Positions 12,208 to 22,443 of a stretch of DNA of 64,000 nt are shown here, in pieces. Source of the stretch: Cryptomeria japonica (lineage: Eukaryota; Streptophyta; Pinopsida; Cupressales; Cupressaceae); the NCBI RefSeq assembly GCF_030272615.1, contig NC_081415.1, forward strand, positions 101,040,796 through 101,104,795. The letters are read 5' to 3'. How positions within the stretch are numbered: position 1 is the first letter of the stretch; each line of letters opens with the position of its first letter. Below the pieces are notes generated by a model. The model was not told the DNA's origin and did no database searches. It was given only the letters and a program-made list of their open reading frames with translations. The position numbers and the translations under genes were made by a program.

Positions 12208-12651
12208 TCAAGGTGAGTCATCACCAAATCTTACAACTCCACCATCAAATTCCTTCAAAGAAATAAATTTTCTCTGGTCACCTGTCATATGATGTGAACA
12301 AACACTATCAATGATCCAATAATCAAAATTATCCATGTGAGAAACTAAAGCCTTTTGATCAGATGTCTCCTCTTTAATGGCTACAAAAAAAATGTCTTCA
12401 TTAGACAATTTACATCCTGTAACCATTGGTGTCTCAACTGGTTTACAATCACTCATACCAAATGTCTTTAATACCTCTTTCACATATTTAGACTGTGTGA
12501 TGAAAATACCACTCTCCATTTGCTGAACTTGCAAGCCTATGAAATTTTTTATCTCTCCTACTAGAGACATTTCAAACTCAGTTTTAATTTCATTTGCAAA
12601 GTTATTGTTCATGTCATCATTACCTCCAAATATGATATCATCCACAAACAC
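12208..12651 (-). pseudogene. A: chimeric RT-protease frame across the duplication junction
   Basis: A 147-aa open frame. Residues 1-87 are the RT region from FVDDIIFGGNDD through SDCKPVETPMVTGCKLSNED. It then passes without a stop into the protease region FFVAIKEE.. and WIIDSVCSHHMTGDQ. The join is at about 12395-12405, exactly the duplication breakpoint, and happens to keep the reading frame. The protease active site reads D-S-V instead of D-S-G, so this protease would be inactive. This is a rearrangement product, not a known protein type. Confidence 0.88.
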
Positions 12652-12659
12652 TTCACTAA

Positions 12660-13230
12660 CTAGTATCTTATCTCCTTTAGATTTGAGATATATGTTGCTA
12701 TCTTCATCAGGTGTGAGTGAATCCTTTCATACCATGCTCTTGGTGCTTTCTTTAATCCATATAGTGCCTTGTGCAACTTACATACCATGTCTTTTTCATC
12801 ATTTAGAGCATAACCATCTGGTTGCTCAAAGTATACTTCTTCTAGTATTCCATTCAAAAATGTTGACTTCACATCCATTTGATATACTTTGAATCCCTTA
12901 TGTCCTACAAAGGCAAGTAAAGTTATGACACCTTCCAGTCTAGCCACTAGTGCAAAATTCTCACCATTATCTTCTCCTTCTTCTCGTGCATAACTTTTGA
13001 AAACCAATCTAGCTTTGTTTCGAACTACTACACCATCTTCATTCAGCTTGTTCTTGAATACCCACTTAGTACCTATCACATTTTTATTCACCAGTCTGGG
13101 TACTCAGGTCCATGTATTTTTTCTTCTCAACTTGATCAAGCTCCTCCTCCATAGCTTTGACCCAATGATCATCTCCAAATTCTTCCTTAGTAGTTCTAGG
13201 CTCAATAGTGGAGATCATGCAAGAATTTTC
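12660..13230 (-). pseudogene. A: copia reverse transcriptase, proximal copy
   Basis: Piece 12660-13091 holds [10 protein letters not shown], the catalytic [11 protein letters not shown] block and [15 protein letters not shown]. The N-terminal part continues to about 13230 after a frameshift. Compared with the distal copy it lacks about 20 bp near 12690, removing codons between the R-A-W-Y-E-R-I-H block and FVDD and shifting the frame. Its FVDDIIF box lies in the adjoining chimeric frame. Confidence 0.85.
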
Positions 13231-13399
13231 TCCAATTCTTCTTCTGGTTAACACTCCAACATCCTTATCTCCAATAATCTAGCCAGGATTGTGATTGAGT
13301 CTCACATACCTCAGAATAACATGATCATTATCATCATCTTCTTCTAAATCTACCTATTCCGGTTGAACTGGTACAACAACATTCTCTTTCCCAGTTTCA

Positions 13400-14025
13400 A
13401 GTTTCATAGGTTTTGGTTCCAAAAATAAAATGTAAGGATCTTCATCCTTTTTCTCCACACTAGTTTCTCTTGAGACTTCAGGATACTCATCCACTTGAAC
13501 ATTAGCGCTCTCAATGATTCTCTATGTTTGGTTGTAACATTTGTAGGCCTTAATCTTGGTGGAATAACCAAGAAATATACCTTCATCACTTTTAGCCTCA
13601 AACTTGCTAACATAGTCACCTCTCTTAATAAAACATTTGCTGCCAAATATCTTGAAATAACTAACATTAGGTGATCTACCATACCAGTATTCATAAGGAG
13701 TCTTATCCTTACCTCTTTTTACCAAAATCCTGTTCATAGTGTAGATAGTTGTGCTGACAGCTTCTCTCCAAAATGTTTTCGCTACAGCTCCTTGTATCAA
13801 CATTGTTCTAGCAGGTTCAACAAGTGATCAGTTCTTCCTCTCTGCAATACCATTCTGCTTTGGTGTCCTTAGTGCATAAAGCTGTCATTTGATACCATTT
13901 TCTTCACAATATCTAGTGAATTCCTCAGAAGTTAATTCACTACCTTGATCAGTCCTCAGACACTTTATCTTCTTACCACTCTCCTTTTCAGCTAAGGCCC
14001 TAAATGCCTTGAAATTATTAAATGC
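13400..14025 (-). pseudogene. A: integrase core and C-terminal region, proximal copy
   Basis: Piece 13522-13803 has the conserved post-catalytic segment FWREAVSTTIYTMNR and TPYEYWYGRSPNVSYFKIFGSKC, typical of the copia integrase C-terminal region. The upstream part (about 13804-14025) has the R-T-D-Q-G-S-E-L-type block and the Glu-containing block in broken frames. It matches the distal copy at 11034-11631. Confidence 0.83.
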
Positions 14026-14800
14026 TTATATTTTATCCTTCAAGAATGTGACCCACATCATTCTTGAGCAATCATCAGTGAAGATCATAAAATATCTATA
14101 ACCTTGAATACTTTTAGTCCTTATTGGTCCACAGAGGTCTGTATGAACCAAATCTAACATATGTTCTACTAAAAAAGATTTGCTCTTGAAAGTTGAGGAT
14201 GACATCTTTCCCAACTGACATTCCTTACAAAGAGCATTAATTGGTTTGTCCAACTGAGGCAAACCTCTCACTATCTTGGACTTACTCACTTTAACAATGT
14301 TATCAAAATTTATATGATAAAATCTCCTATGCCAAAGCCAACTATCATCTACTTGAGCAATTAAATATTTGTTGACTTTAGGATTTAGGTGAAATAGGTT
14401 ACCTTTAGTCTTCTTTCTGGTTGCAATTAGTTCAGATTTGCTCCTATAGATTTTGTGCATACCATTCTTAAACTCCAATGGGTATCCTTTGTCATTGAGT
14501 TGAGCAACACTGAAAAGATTGTTGTTTAGACCTTCAACCCAGTAGACATCATCTACATTGCTCTTCCCATTAAGAGAAATAGTTCCCTTACCTTTGACCA
14601 TGCAGGGTGAGTCATTACCTTATCTTACAACTCCACCATCAAATTCCTTCAAAGAAATAAATTTGCTCTGGTCACCTTTCATATGATGTGAAAAAACACT
14701 ATCAATGATCCAATAATCAAAATTATCCATGCAAGAAACTAAAGCCTTCTGATCAGATGTCTCCTCTTTAATGGCTACAAACAAAATGTCTTCATTAGCA
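14026..14800 (-). pseudogene. A: protease and GAG-pre-integrase, proximal copy
   Basis: Piece 14026-14601 carries LLSVAQL-like linker (here NLFSVAQLNDKG), the zinc module LWHRRFYHINF (one His-x3-His residue altered to Tyr), CKECQLGK and FTDDCSRMM. Upstream, at about 14640-14730, the protease motif reads DSVFSHHMKG: the same G-to-V change as in the distal copy, plus further changes. A stop near 14630 separates protease from the rest. Confidence 0.83.
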
Positions 14801-14916
14801 TCACCCTCATATTCCTCATCAGTGATACCACCATCAACTGCAATAAGACAATCTCTTTTGCCTTTTCCCTTGGACTTCTTGCATTTCTGTCGCTTGTGCT
14901 CATTATCACCATTAGA

Positions 14917-15753
14917 TTAGTTAGCTGCAATGTGTCCAATCTTGTTGCATGCAAAACATTTCAAAGGTAATTTACCTTTGTATTTACTAGTACCTTCGGG
15001 AAACCACTTGGCCAACAATGCTTCAAGCTTAATCAAACTGTCTTCATCATCAACTTCTCTGGTGGATCTAGATTCATTATTGTGACTAGCATCTCTACTT
15101 TTCCTCATAAATGGGTTAGAAACTGAAGCTCTAAATGTAGACTCAAATTTCTGAACACTACCATCATAACCATTTAATTAAAAAGTAGTAAGCTTACCAA
15201 TGATGGAGTCAAGGGTTACCTTAGTTTTCTCAATTGACTTTAGCTCTTGAATGGCTATAACTCGGATAGCGTAGACCAGTAGCAGGGTTCTCAACACCTT
15301 ACTAACTACTATGACATCTTCCACTTTACCACCAACACTCTTGATCTCACCAACTATCTCTTTTATCCTTTGACCATACTGTTGTGTATTCTCACCTTCA
15401 GCCATCCACATGTCATCAAAATTTCCTCTTAGACTCTCTTCCTTGGCAATCTTCACATGTTCATCACCGCTATAAATCTATTCAAGTTTCTTTGATACCT
15501 CATATGTAGTCTCCAGACCATGGACATTTACATACTTTTCATCAAATAAAGAACTGATAATAGCCTCTAGTGCTTGATTGTTTTCTTGTTTCTCTTTATT
15601 CTGATTATTAGTCATAATCCCACTAGGTGCAACATATTGAGTACCAAAATGTTCCCCATATTGAATTCCTAGACTCTTGATATAAATTTTCATTCTATCA
15701 CTCCATATTCTATAGTTCTCTCTATTAAACTTTAGACCTTCCTTCTTCATCAT
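14917..15753 (-). pseudogene. A: copia gag
   Basis: The frame begins at ATG 15753, 57 bp inside the PBS. Pieces are 15478-15753 (N-terminus: KFNRENYRIWSDRMKIY, then the coil-rich part), 15178-15456 (TQQYGQRIKEIVGEI, LRTLL) and 14917-15108, which ends in the CCHC zinc knuckle CFACNKIGHIAAN. Single stops separate the pieces. Gag forms the particle and binds RNA. It is the only coding segment of A outside the duplicated block apart from RNase H. Confidence 0.85.
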
Positions 15754-15809
15754 GTTCTACAAGATCTTTACCTCAACCTATTAGGCTTGGACCTTAATGG
15801 ACCTGAGAA

Positions 15810-15821
15810 GCTCTGATACCA
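15810..15821 (-). other. A: primer-binding site (tRNA-iMet)
   Basis: The plus strand reads gctctgatacca, a perfect complement of the copia PBS TGGTATCAGAGC, 2 bp from the LTR. Confidence 0.93.
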
Positions 15822-15823
15822 AT

Positions 15824-17206
15824 TAATGGTATGATGAAAGAATAAGGATCTGGTCAAATATTGAGAGGGGGGTGGGGGTGAATTAGTAGATAGAAAAACT
15901 GATAATAACTTCACCAATCTCAGAATCAACCTCTCAAAGTAAACTTAGAACTGACAAGTTAAACCACTGAACTATAAATGCAATATCACCATTAGAATAA
16001 ACCGGTTGACTGTTACAACAAATTAATAGTAAACAACTTGAAACTTCACAAACATCCAAATACTTTACTGACATAAGTAAAACCTTATTTCACATTTCTA
16101 CCCTTTATCATGACTTGTCAAAGTGGATTAAGTAGTTAAGCAAATCAACCATAATAAACATTCACCACTTGACACAATATTTTTGACATGAAAACCCAAA
16201 TGGGAAAAACCACGGTGAGATGAGACTCACAAGATAACTCTTTGAACTCTTCTGAAGTTCACCCTATTAGGAGCCAACCATGTTAAAGCTTTAAAAAAGT
16301 CCTGTTAAGAACAGATCCTATTAGGGACCACCCGGTTAAGGGATTGACTATAATGCCTTGTTAGAAGCAATACCCTGTGAAGAGTAACCTCCGTAGAGTA
16401 TTTGAAATCCAAGTTAATGGACCACTTGGTTAGAGGATTTGAATAACACTAAGCTTGTTAGAGCTTACCTGGTTAGGGGATTTAACTGCTGTAATTGTTA
16501 GAAAATAATAGGAGTTTGTTGATCTATTTGAATAGCACTACACTTGCTTGTTCAGATCCTTTTCATGCTCCTATCTACCTTTACACAAACTACAGATACA
16601 TCATCTGGTTCAACAAACACACACTCAACTAAAACTTTGCCAACTCTGAAACAAAATAACTCATAGATCTTATAAACAAATAAATAGGTCGGTAACACAA
16701 CAAAACTTAATTCTCTCATAGAGATTACAAACAATTCAGTTCAAGTATGACCCTTGGATTACATAACAATCTTTGCACATCATTCAAGAAAGCCTCAACT
16801 GCTCCTTGATCACCGCTTCATTGAACTCAGTAACTCATCACACACTTTGCATTACATGCAATATACTTGCTCATTCCCTAGACAAAAACTATTATCTCAA
16901 CGCACCAAAAACACTTTGAAACTCTCTTCATACAATTTGCATATGTGTCATACTCATTACCAATCATCATCAGATCATAAAATAATATAACCAATTCACC
17001 AAACTTAATCAATTAGGGTTTATCAAATCAATAGGTAGGGTTTACCGATTCAACTCTTCATATACTTAGCAATACCCAGTTACAGTTCCCTTCACTAGCT
17101 CTTCCTACCGGTTACAAAACAACATTATAACAATATCATTACCGATTAATTGACATCAATGACAACATAACATATCATTAATGCAATCTTCATGCAAATA
17201 CCAACA
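15824..17206 (-). repeat. A: 5' LTR
   Basis: Runs from TAATGGTATGATG (first G mutated compared with the other LTR) to ACCAACA, 1383 bp. Outside it lies the TAGTT duplication. Confidence 0.92.
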
Positions 17207-17211
17207 TAGTT
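17207..17211. repeat. A: right target-site duplication (TAGTT)
   Basis: Identical to 7529-7533. Confidence 0.92.
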
Positions 17212-17241
17212 CATCAATGAAATGTTCATGCAATGCCAACA
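17212..17241 (-). repeat. B: 3' LTR, last 30 bp
   Basis: Reads catcaatgaaatgttcatg and ends GCCAACA, matching the end of B's other LTR (44473-44506). It continues the LTR interrupted at 7533. Confidence 0.9.
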
Positions 17242-17260
17242 ATCTCCCCCTTTGGCATTG
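17242..17260 (-). promoter_or_regulatory. B: polypurine tract
   Basis: atctccccctttggcattg abuts the LTR end. The sense strand is CAATGCCAAAGGGGGAGAT. Confidence 0.87.
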
Positions 17261-17602
17261 ATGGCAATACAAATATAAATACCCTTTTGAATGTGATGAT
17301 TGAGAGTAATGCACATACAAAGGGATAGGAATCCTGGTTCACATTTTTCATCTACTCTGTCTTCAGCTGGTACTAGCTATCAATCATATATAGTTCTTCT
17401 CTTCATCAATCATCCAGTTCTTCTCTCCCTTTGACAACAATGCCAAAGTGAATACCAATATTAGCTAGGTAACCTTTCCATACTTCACCGATCTTCAACA
17501 ACGATCTACAACTTGTTGCTCCCCTTGTGGAATAGCTCCATTCTACACCAATCCTACTTCGAGATTTTCAATAAGCTCTGAGACTGATATCTTCCACATC
17601 GG
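17261..17602 (-). other. B: 3' untranslated stretch
   Basis: Lies between the polyprotein stop and the PPT; homologous to 8946-9286 of A. No gene seen. Confidence 0.5.
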
Positions 17603-18331
17603 CTAATTGAATTCATGTAGGGGTACAACCCCTAGCTTACCTCTAAGATACTCAAAAGTAGCCTTAGGTAAAGGTTTAGTGAAGATATCCGCTAGCTGTT
17701 CCTTAGTAGATACATGCTCCAAGGACACATGTTTACTCTGCACTTTGTCTCTGAAGAAATGATATTTCAGCTCAATATGTTTGGTTCTAGCATGCAACAC
17801 CGAGTTCTTTGAAATGTTTATTGCACCGGTGTTATCACATAAAATCTTTACCGGTTCAGAAATTTTCAACTTGACACCTTCCAGAATGTGTTTCATCCAG
17901 ATTGCCTGGGTACAATTCATATATGTTGCAACATATTCAGCTTCTGTAGTTGATTGTGATATAAAACTTTGTTTCTTTCTTCTCCAAGATACAAGCCTTC
18001 CTCCAAGAAAGAATTCTCCTCCAGTTGTACTCTTCTTGTCATCAACATTTCCTACCTAGTTTGCATCTGTAAAGAATTTTAAATCAAAGTTACCTACATA
18101 TGGATACCATAATCCATAATCAATTGTGCCTTTCAGATATCTAAAAATTATTTTAGTTGCTACCATGTGTGTCTCCTTAAGACTTTTCTTAAATCTAGCA
18201 ACTAATCCAACTGCATGAACAATATCCGGTCTGCTATGGACAACATAATGTAGTTTGCCTATCATTGACCTGTACTCCTTTTCATCCACTGATGTAGAAT
18301 CATCCTCCTTAGATAGTTTACATCCTATAAC
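17603..18331 (-). pseudogene. B: RT end and RNase H (3' piece of polyprotein)
   Basis: Piece 18056-18289 has the RT-RNase H connection (PDIVHAVGLVARF, YLKGTIDYGLWYPY). Piece 17603-17920 holds the RNase H C-terminal half: CDNTGAINISKN, HARTKHIELKYHFFRDKV and the polyprotein end HVSTKEQLADIFTKPLP, followed by a natural stop. The stretch between carries the D-A-N/D-W and SWRRKKQ-type blocks with a stop. Upstream the frame is cut at 18331 by insertion of C and resumes at 29391. Confidence 0.9.
18327..18331. repeat. C: left target-site duplication (ATAAC)
   Basis: ATAAC of B's RT sequence, repeated at 29391-29395. One extra T separates it from the TGTTGGG start, so the exact edge may be 1 bp off. 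Confidence 0.8.
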
Positions 18332-19168
18332 TTGTTGGGACTCATAAAATTTGAGTCAAGTTTTGAGGCCCATTTTGAAATTTTGCATCTGCACTTTCAA
18401 TTGACCACCTAATCTCATTCAGATAGGCCTACTTTGAGGGCATGTAAAATGGAGCCAGTTAATCATCAAGAGGTAAAGCTTTGAAATGTGTCCTATACCT
18501 TTCATCTGGCCTATGAAGTATTTTTTAACTTTCAGAATTCAGTTTGGATCAATTTATCATGTACCCATTTCAAGGGGTGAGTTGAAAGTGTATCTTAGGT
18601 ACAAATTTAGATTTTATTAAGTGGCCTACTTTGAGCGCCTATAAATTTTGCCCGGTTGATTGTCATGGTGAATTTCAAAGTGGATTGAATTGTATGCATA
18701 TAAGTGTGCCTCCATGCCAAGTTTTAGGTATTTATGAATCCATTTGATTAGTTTTCCAAGATGATCTTTTTTGCCACTCATTCAGTTTTCTGGATTTTCA
18801 TTTCTACATTAGTTAAAGTGGCTATTTCCATGAGCGCACTATTTGCACCCAGTCTGCTTCCTGGTCGAACTGAGAATTCAAAGGTCTTCTCTGTACTTTA
18901 AGGTAATTATTCCTTGGATTTGGGGGTCTACAGAGATCGTTTGATATTTTTAAGAAAGGCACTTTGAGTTCCCTGCGCTTTGGTTTTATCAGGTTCATAG
19001 TGCTGACAAAGCCATTAGGTCATCTTTGACCATTAATATTTCTTCACTTGGGATTCATTTCGAGAAACAACTAGGTAGAGTTAATGTTTGTATATCAGAG
19101 TACATGTCTGTCAGTTTGCAAAGTCCAGAAAGGTGTTTTGACTAGTTTGAAAAATACGTCTTTGGGAT
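18332..19168. repeat. C: left segment
   Basis: This is non-coding sequence of C up to the D insertion. No promoter or gene was recognised. Confidence 0.65.
19164..19168. repeat. D: left target-site duplication (GGGAT)
   Basis: GGGAT here and at 27042-27046 flank D exactly. Confidence 0.92.
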
Positions 19169-20379
19169 TGTAGCGTCGTAAAATTATGACACTTGCAATT
19201 TCAACTGCATTTGGGTCTTCATGATGGTGGTGCAACGTTGAACCTAAATGGAGACCCTGAAACCTATTTGCGACATCAAAAACTGCATCTTTTCTGCACC
19301 TTGGCCTGATCCTCCTTGCACCCTGCTGTCCCGGGAGGTGGGACCATGGCGCCTAGCGCCCTGGTCCCCGGCCCTATTTTGGGCCCGGTCTCTTGTTGGG
19401 CATTGGGTCTTCAAGTTTGCAATTTGGAAAATAATGTTCCTAGGTCGGCCTAAGGTCGGAAAAATCAGTCTTCTAACCCTAATTGACAAGTATATAAACT
19501 ACATTTCCCCTCCCATTTGAGAGAAAAAAAAGAAGAAAAAAGGAGGAAAAACATATGCGTACAAGAGGCGGAAGCGATAAGCAAACATTAAAACATTCAA
19601 GCATTCCTTCAAGCAATTGAGCATTCTAGGTCTCCATTCAAGGCTAGGTGTTGCATTCAAGACAAGGATTCAACCATTGAAGAGGAGATCTCATACAACA
19701 TACAACATACAACATACAACATCATTACACCTTCGCATGTAAGAATACAAACATTCTTACAACAAGGTATCAGTACTTGATTACATTACAAACATTTACG
19801 TTTACAACATTCTCATTTCTTGGTTAATTCCAAAACTAGGGTTTGACCTGAAGGCAAACCCCTAATCCCTAACCCCCCAATCGTCCTCTCTTTTCTATGT
19901 GTAGGTTGCAGGTACGCAGCTGTAATTGAAGATCTGGAATCCTTGTGCAGAGACGAACAGATCCCCCTTCGTTTCGCAGATTTTTCGGAGGACCGTGTGC
20001 ACTCCGGGCACCATCATCCCGTCAACTTTTACTCAAACTTGCAGGACAGCATCATCTCAACATTTTACTGCTAATTCTAGGTCCATAGCTTCATCCCATG
20101 TCTGTATCTCCATCTACAAGCGAATCTTTCTTACTTTTACACACATTCCTAGTTCAATCCTTCTATCTACATTCTTTACAAAAGAGGGTATCCTTGCTGT
20201 CTCAACCCTTGAAACTCATTTAGAATTCAATCTTGCATTGTGTGGGATTGGATCTTGTGAGTTTCAACCCCTCTTTTGAATGTAAAGTCTCTCCTAAGTG
20301 AAAACCGTCAATCCTAGTGACCTCCTTTCTCTCTCTTTGGAGTGGGGGGAACACCTAGGGTTCGATTTTCTGCTTCACA
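19169..20379 (+). repeat. D: 5' LTR
   Basis: Begins TGTAGCGTCGTAAAATTATG and ends CTGCTTCACA, 1211 bp. It contains one copy of a GC-rich palindromic unit (19341-19367) and an acaacat-type short tandem repeat near 19697-19722. Open frames in it (e.g. 19248-19520, 19926-20279) recur only because the LTR recurs. Confidence 0.92.
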
Positions 20380-20401
20380 TTTTGGTGAACCCGACGTGAA
20401 C
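20380..20401 (+). other. D: putative primer-binding site
   Basis: ttttggtgaacccgacgtga directly follows the LTR and contains TGG at the usual place. I could not match it to a specific tRNA 3' end. Confidence 0.55.
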
Positions 20402-21582
20402 ATCCTAAGTCTGATTTTTCATGGTTAGATCTAAAAAATTTGCTTCCTTAATTACATTTCCATGTTTGATCTTTTGCAAAAGTTTAGAGGTTGATTGCAT
20501 AAAAACCCTAAATTTTCTTTTTAGTAATTGAGCTTGTGAAATGTTTAATTGTTAATGCTTGTTTTAGATCTACCCTTCTATTGCAAATTATCAATTCATA
20601 TTTGTGCTTTAATTCTGAAAATTAAGTGGTTAAGTGTCAAAACCCTAATTTTTAAAACTCTCTTGATTCAACCTTTGACCGATAATTTCACTGATCAGAA
20701 CACCTCCAAATCGGCTGTAACTTTGGATTCTGCAACAAAATCATAATATCTTTCATCCCTGAAAATTTTGAAAAAAGTTGTGAGGACCGTGTGCACCCCA
20801 AGTGCCATCATCCCTGACATTTTTTTTGAAATTTCGGGAGCTAGATCTTACTGTATTTTTTTGCTAAAATCCAGAATCTTGGCTGATTTCATCAATTCTA
20901 ACACATTCAAAATTAAAGTCAAAGTTGGTCTAGTGATTGCTTGGATTAAGGCTTCTAATCATTCAAAAATTGTTGAAATTGAAATTTTGTGTCAAAATCG
21001 TGTTTCTTACTGTCCTAAATCTGAAAAGTGTGTTGGCATTCATTCGAAGTTTCAGTGCTTTATTCAAATTTTTGCAATTTGTGGCTTTTGAAATTAAGTG
21101 TTTAATTGCAACAACTTTGATTTCCGCTTTCAAAATTGAATTTTGCATGAAATTAAGTCAACTTTTAAATTTCAAAGCTTGCATTGCTTTTAGTATTCCC
21201 TCTAAAATCATAAAATTCAAAATTTCAGTTTCCCTCTCTTTTTCAAAATTCAATTTTTGCATTTTTCAACAATCTTGGTAGGGTTCAATTTTGAGATTGC
21301 AACTTTAATTTGGCCTATCTACAGATCGTAAAATCACTCAATTTTTTCAGATTAGCTTTAAAATCATCATAACTTTCATCCCTGAAAATTTTGAAAAAAG
21401 TTGCGAGGACCATGTGCACTCCGTTCGCCATGGTCCCTGACATTTTTTCTGAAATTTCGAGAGATTGTCGTGATTGCATTTAATAGCTTAAATCTAGGAG
21501 ATTGACTAATTTTATTGAAATTTGCTACCTCTAAATTTGAAAATAAATTCAAAATTCAAAATCTTCTCTCTTTCTCTAGTGC
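20402..21582 (+). other. D: 5' leader with internal direct repeat
   Basis: This untranslated leader of about 1.2 kb is AT-rich. A segment of nearly 100 bp at about 20748-20845 recurs at 21369-21468. Each copy contains GAGGACC-GTGTGCAC followed by a GCCATC-TCCCTGACAT core. A related core is also in the LTR (19987-20002). Short frames here have no recognisable product. Confidence 0.7.
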
Positions 21583-22443
21583 ATGAGTTTTACAACAATA
21601 AGCCCTACTTACACTATTCCCGTTAGACGAAGCCTTAGAATTAAGTCTTTCCAAGGTTTAATTACCGAGGAGATGGAATCTAATTTGAATGGCCCTTTTA
21701 ACGAGGACATGGGTAATTCCTCTAATCCTCTTAATGATGAAGAAGCTCTCCATGAGGTTTCTGTAGAACAACTTTCAAAATTGGATAACCAATTTGATGA
21801 TTTTCAGCAATGGATGTCTCACGAATACCCCGATAGTCAAGCTCTTTCATTAATTGAGGGTCTAAAACGTATGGTTCAAAGTGATAAGAATGGAATTGAT
21901 ATTTTACGTAGTATTGCACACATCATGGATTCGAATGTGATGCCTATGAAGATTTGTGCTGAAACTTTAGGTTATACACAACCTCCTACTCAAGTCAATC
22001 ATTCTATTCCTTTGACAACTTCTGTTGCTAGTATACCTACTTTTACATCAAACATAATGACTACTTCAATACAAAACATTCCACCTATGATCACCAGTCA
22101 TGGGGGCAATCCTTCCTCTTCAATCAACCCTCTTCCTTCATTCAATCTGACTTCTTCATTCATTCCTTCAATGAGTGTCCCTATTACATCTCCACAAATG
22201 AACATGACGCAAGGGGGCAATTCATTCAACCATTCCATTCCTCCTTATAGTGCTCCTTTTTTCCAATCATCTCCTATGACTAACCATCATAGTGTCCCGC
22301 CACCTTACTCTCAATCAATACCTTCTTTCAATAACATAATACCTCCATCGCAATCTAACATGTCTAATATGAACTCTTCGACTGAAGTGACCATTAACAA
22401 TCTTGCACAAACTGTCTCTTCTTTATAGCAACAAATTGCCTCT

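Larger units (their letters stand above)
9991..14798 (-). repeat. A: tandem duplication of protease-integrase-RT segment (2 x 2.4 kb)
   Basis: Positions 9991-12404 and 12405-14798 are direct copies. Each holds, in minus-strand order, protease, GAG-pre-integrase, integrase and RT. The copies are 2414 and 2394 bp; a 20-bp deletion in the upper copy near 12690 accounts for the difference. The junction at about 12395-12405 lies in a short microhomology: tcttcattag in the protease-side source (14789-14798) and tcttccttag in the RT-side source (9981-9990). By eye the copies differ about as much as A's two LTRs do. Confidence 0.9.
7534..17206 (-). mobile_element. Element A: full-length copia with internal 2.4-kb duplication
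   Basis: LTRs at 7534-8927 and 15824-17206 begin TGATGG or TAATGG and end GCCAACA. The flanking TSD is TAGTT. PBS (15810-15821) and PPT (8928-8945) are at the expected inner edges for minus-strand orientation. The total is 9.67 kb. Without the duplicated 2.4 kb it is about 7.27 kb, the same as B, its close relative. It lies within B's 3' LTR. All coding parts have stops or frameshifts, and the LTRs differ by roughly 7 per cent over the 330 bp I compared by eye, so it is an old copy. Confidence 0.93.

Noticed and set aside
15810-15821. Possible tRNA gene fragment
   Set aside because: Only the 12-bp PBS complement to initiator tRNA-Met is present, with no cloverleaf. The same applies at 2377 and 43096. 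No tRNA or rRNA gene was found in the window.
17207-18331. Tandem copia arrangement sharing one LTR
   Set aside because: At first the sequence right of A's LTR looked like a second element sharing it. The TAGTT duplication and the leftover 30 bp of B's LTR show simple nesting instead.
19926-20279. Plus-strand open frame repeated at 26660-26941
   Set aside because: The repetition comes from the two LTRs of D, not from a gene family.
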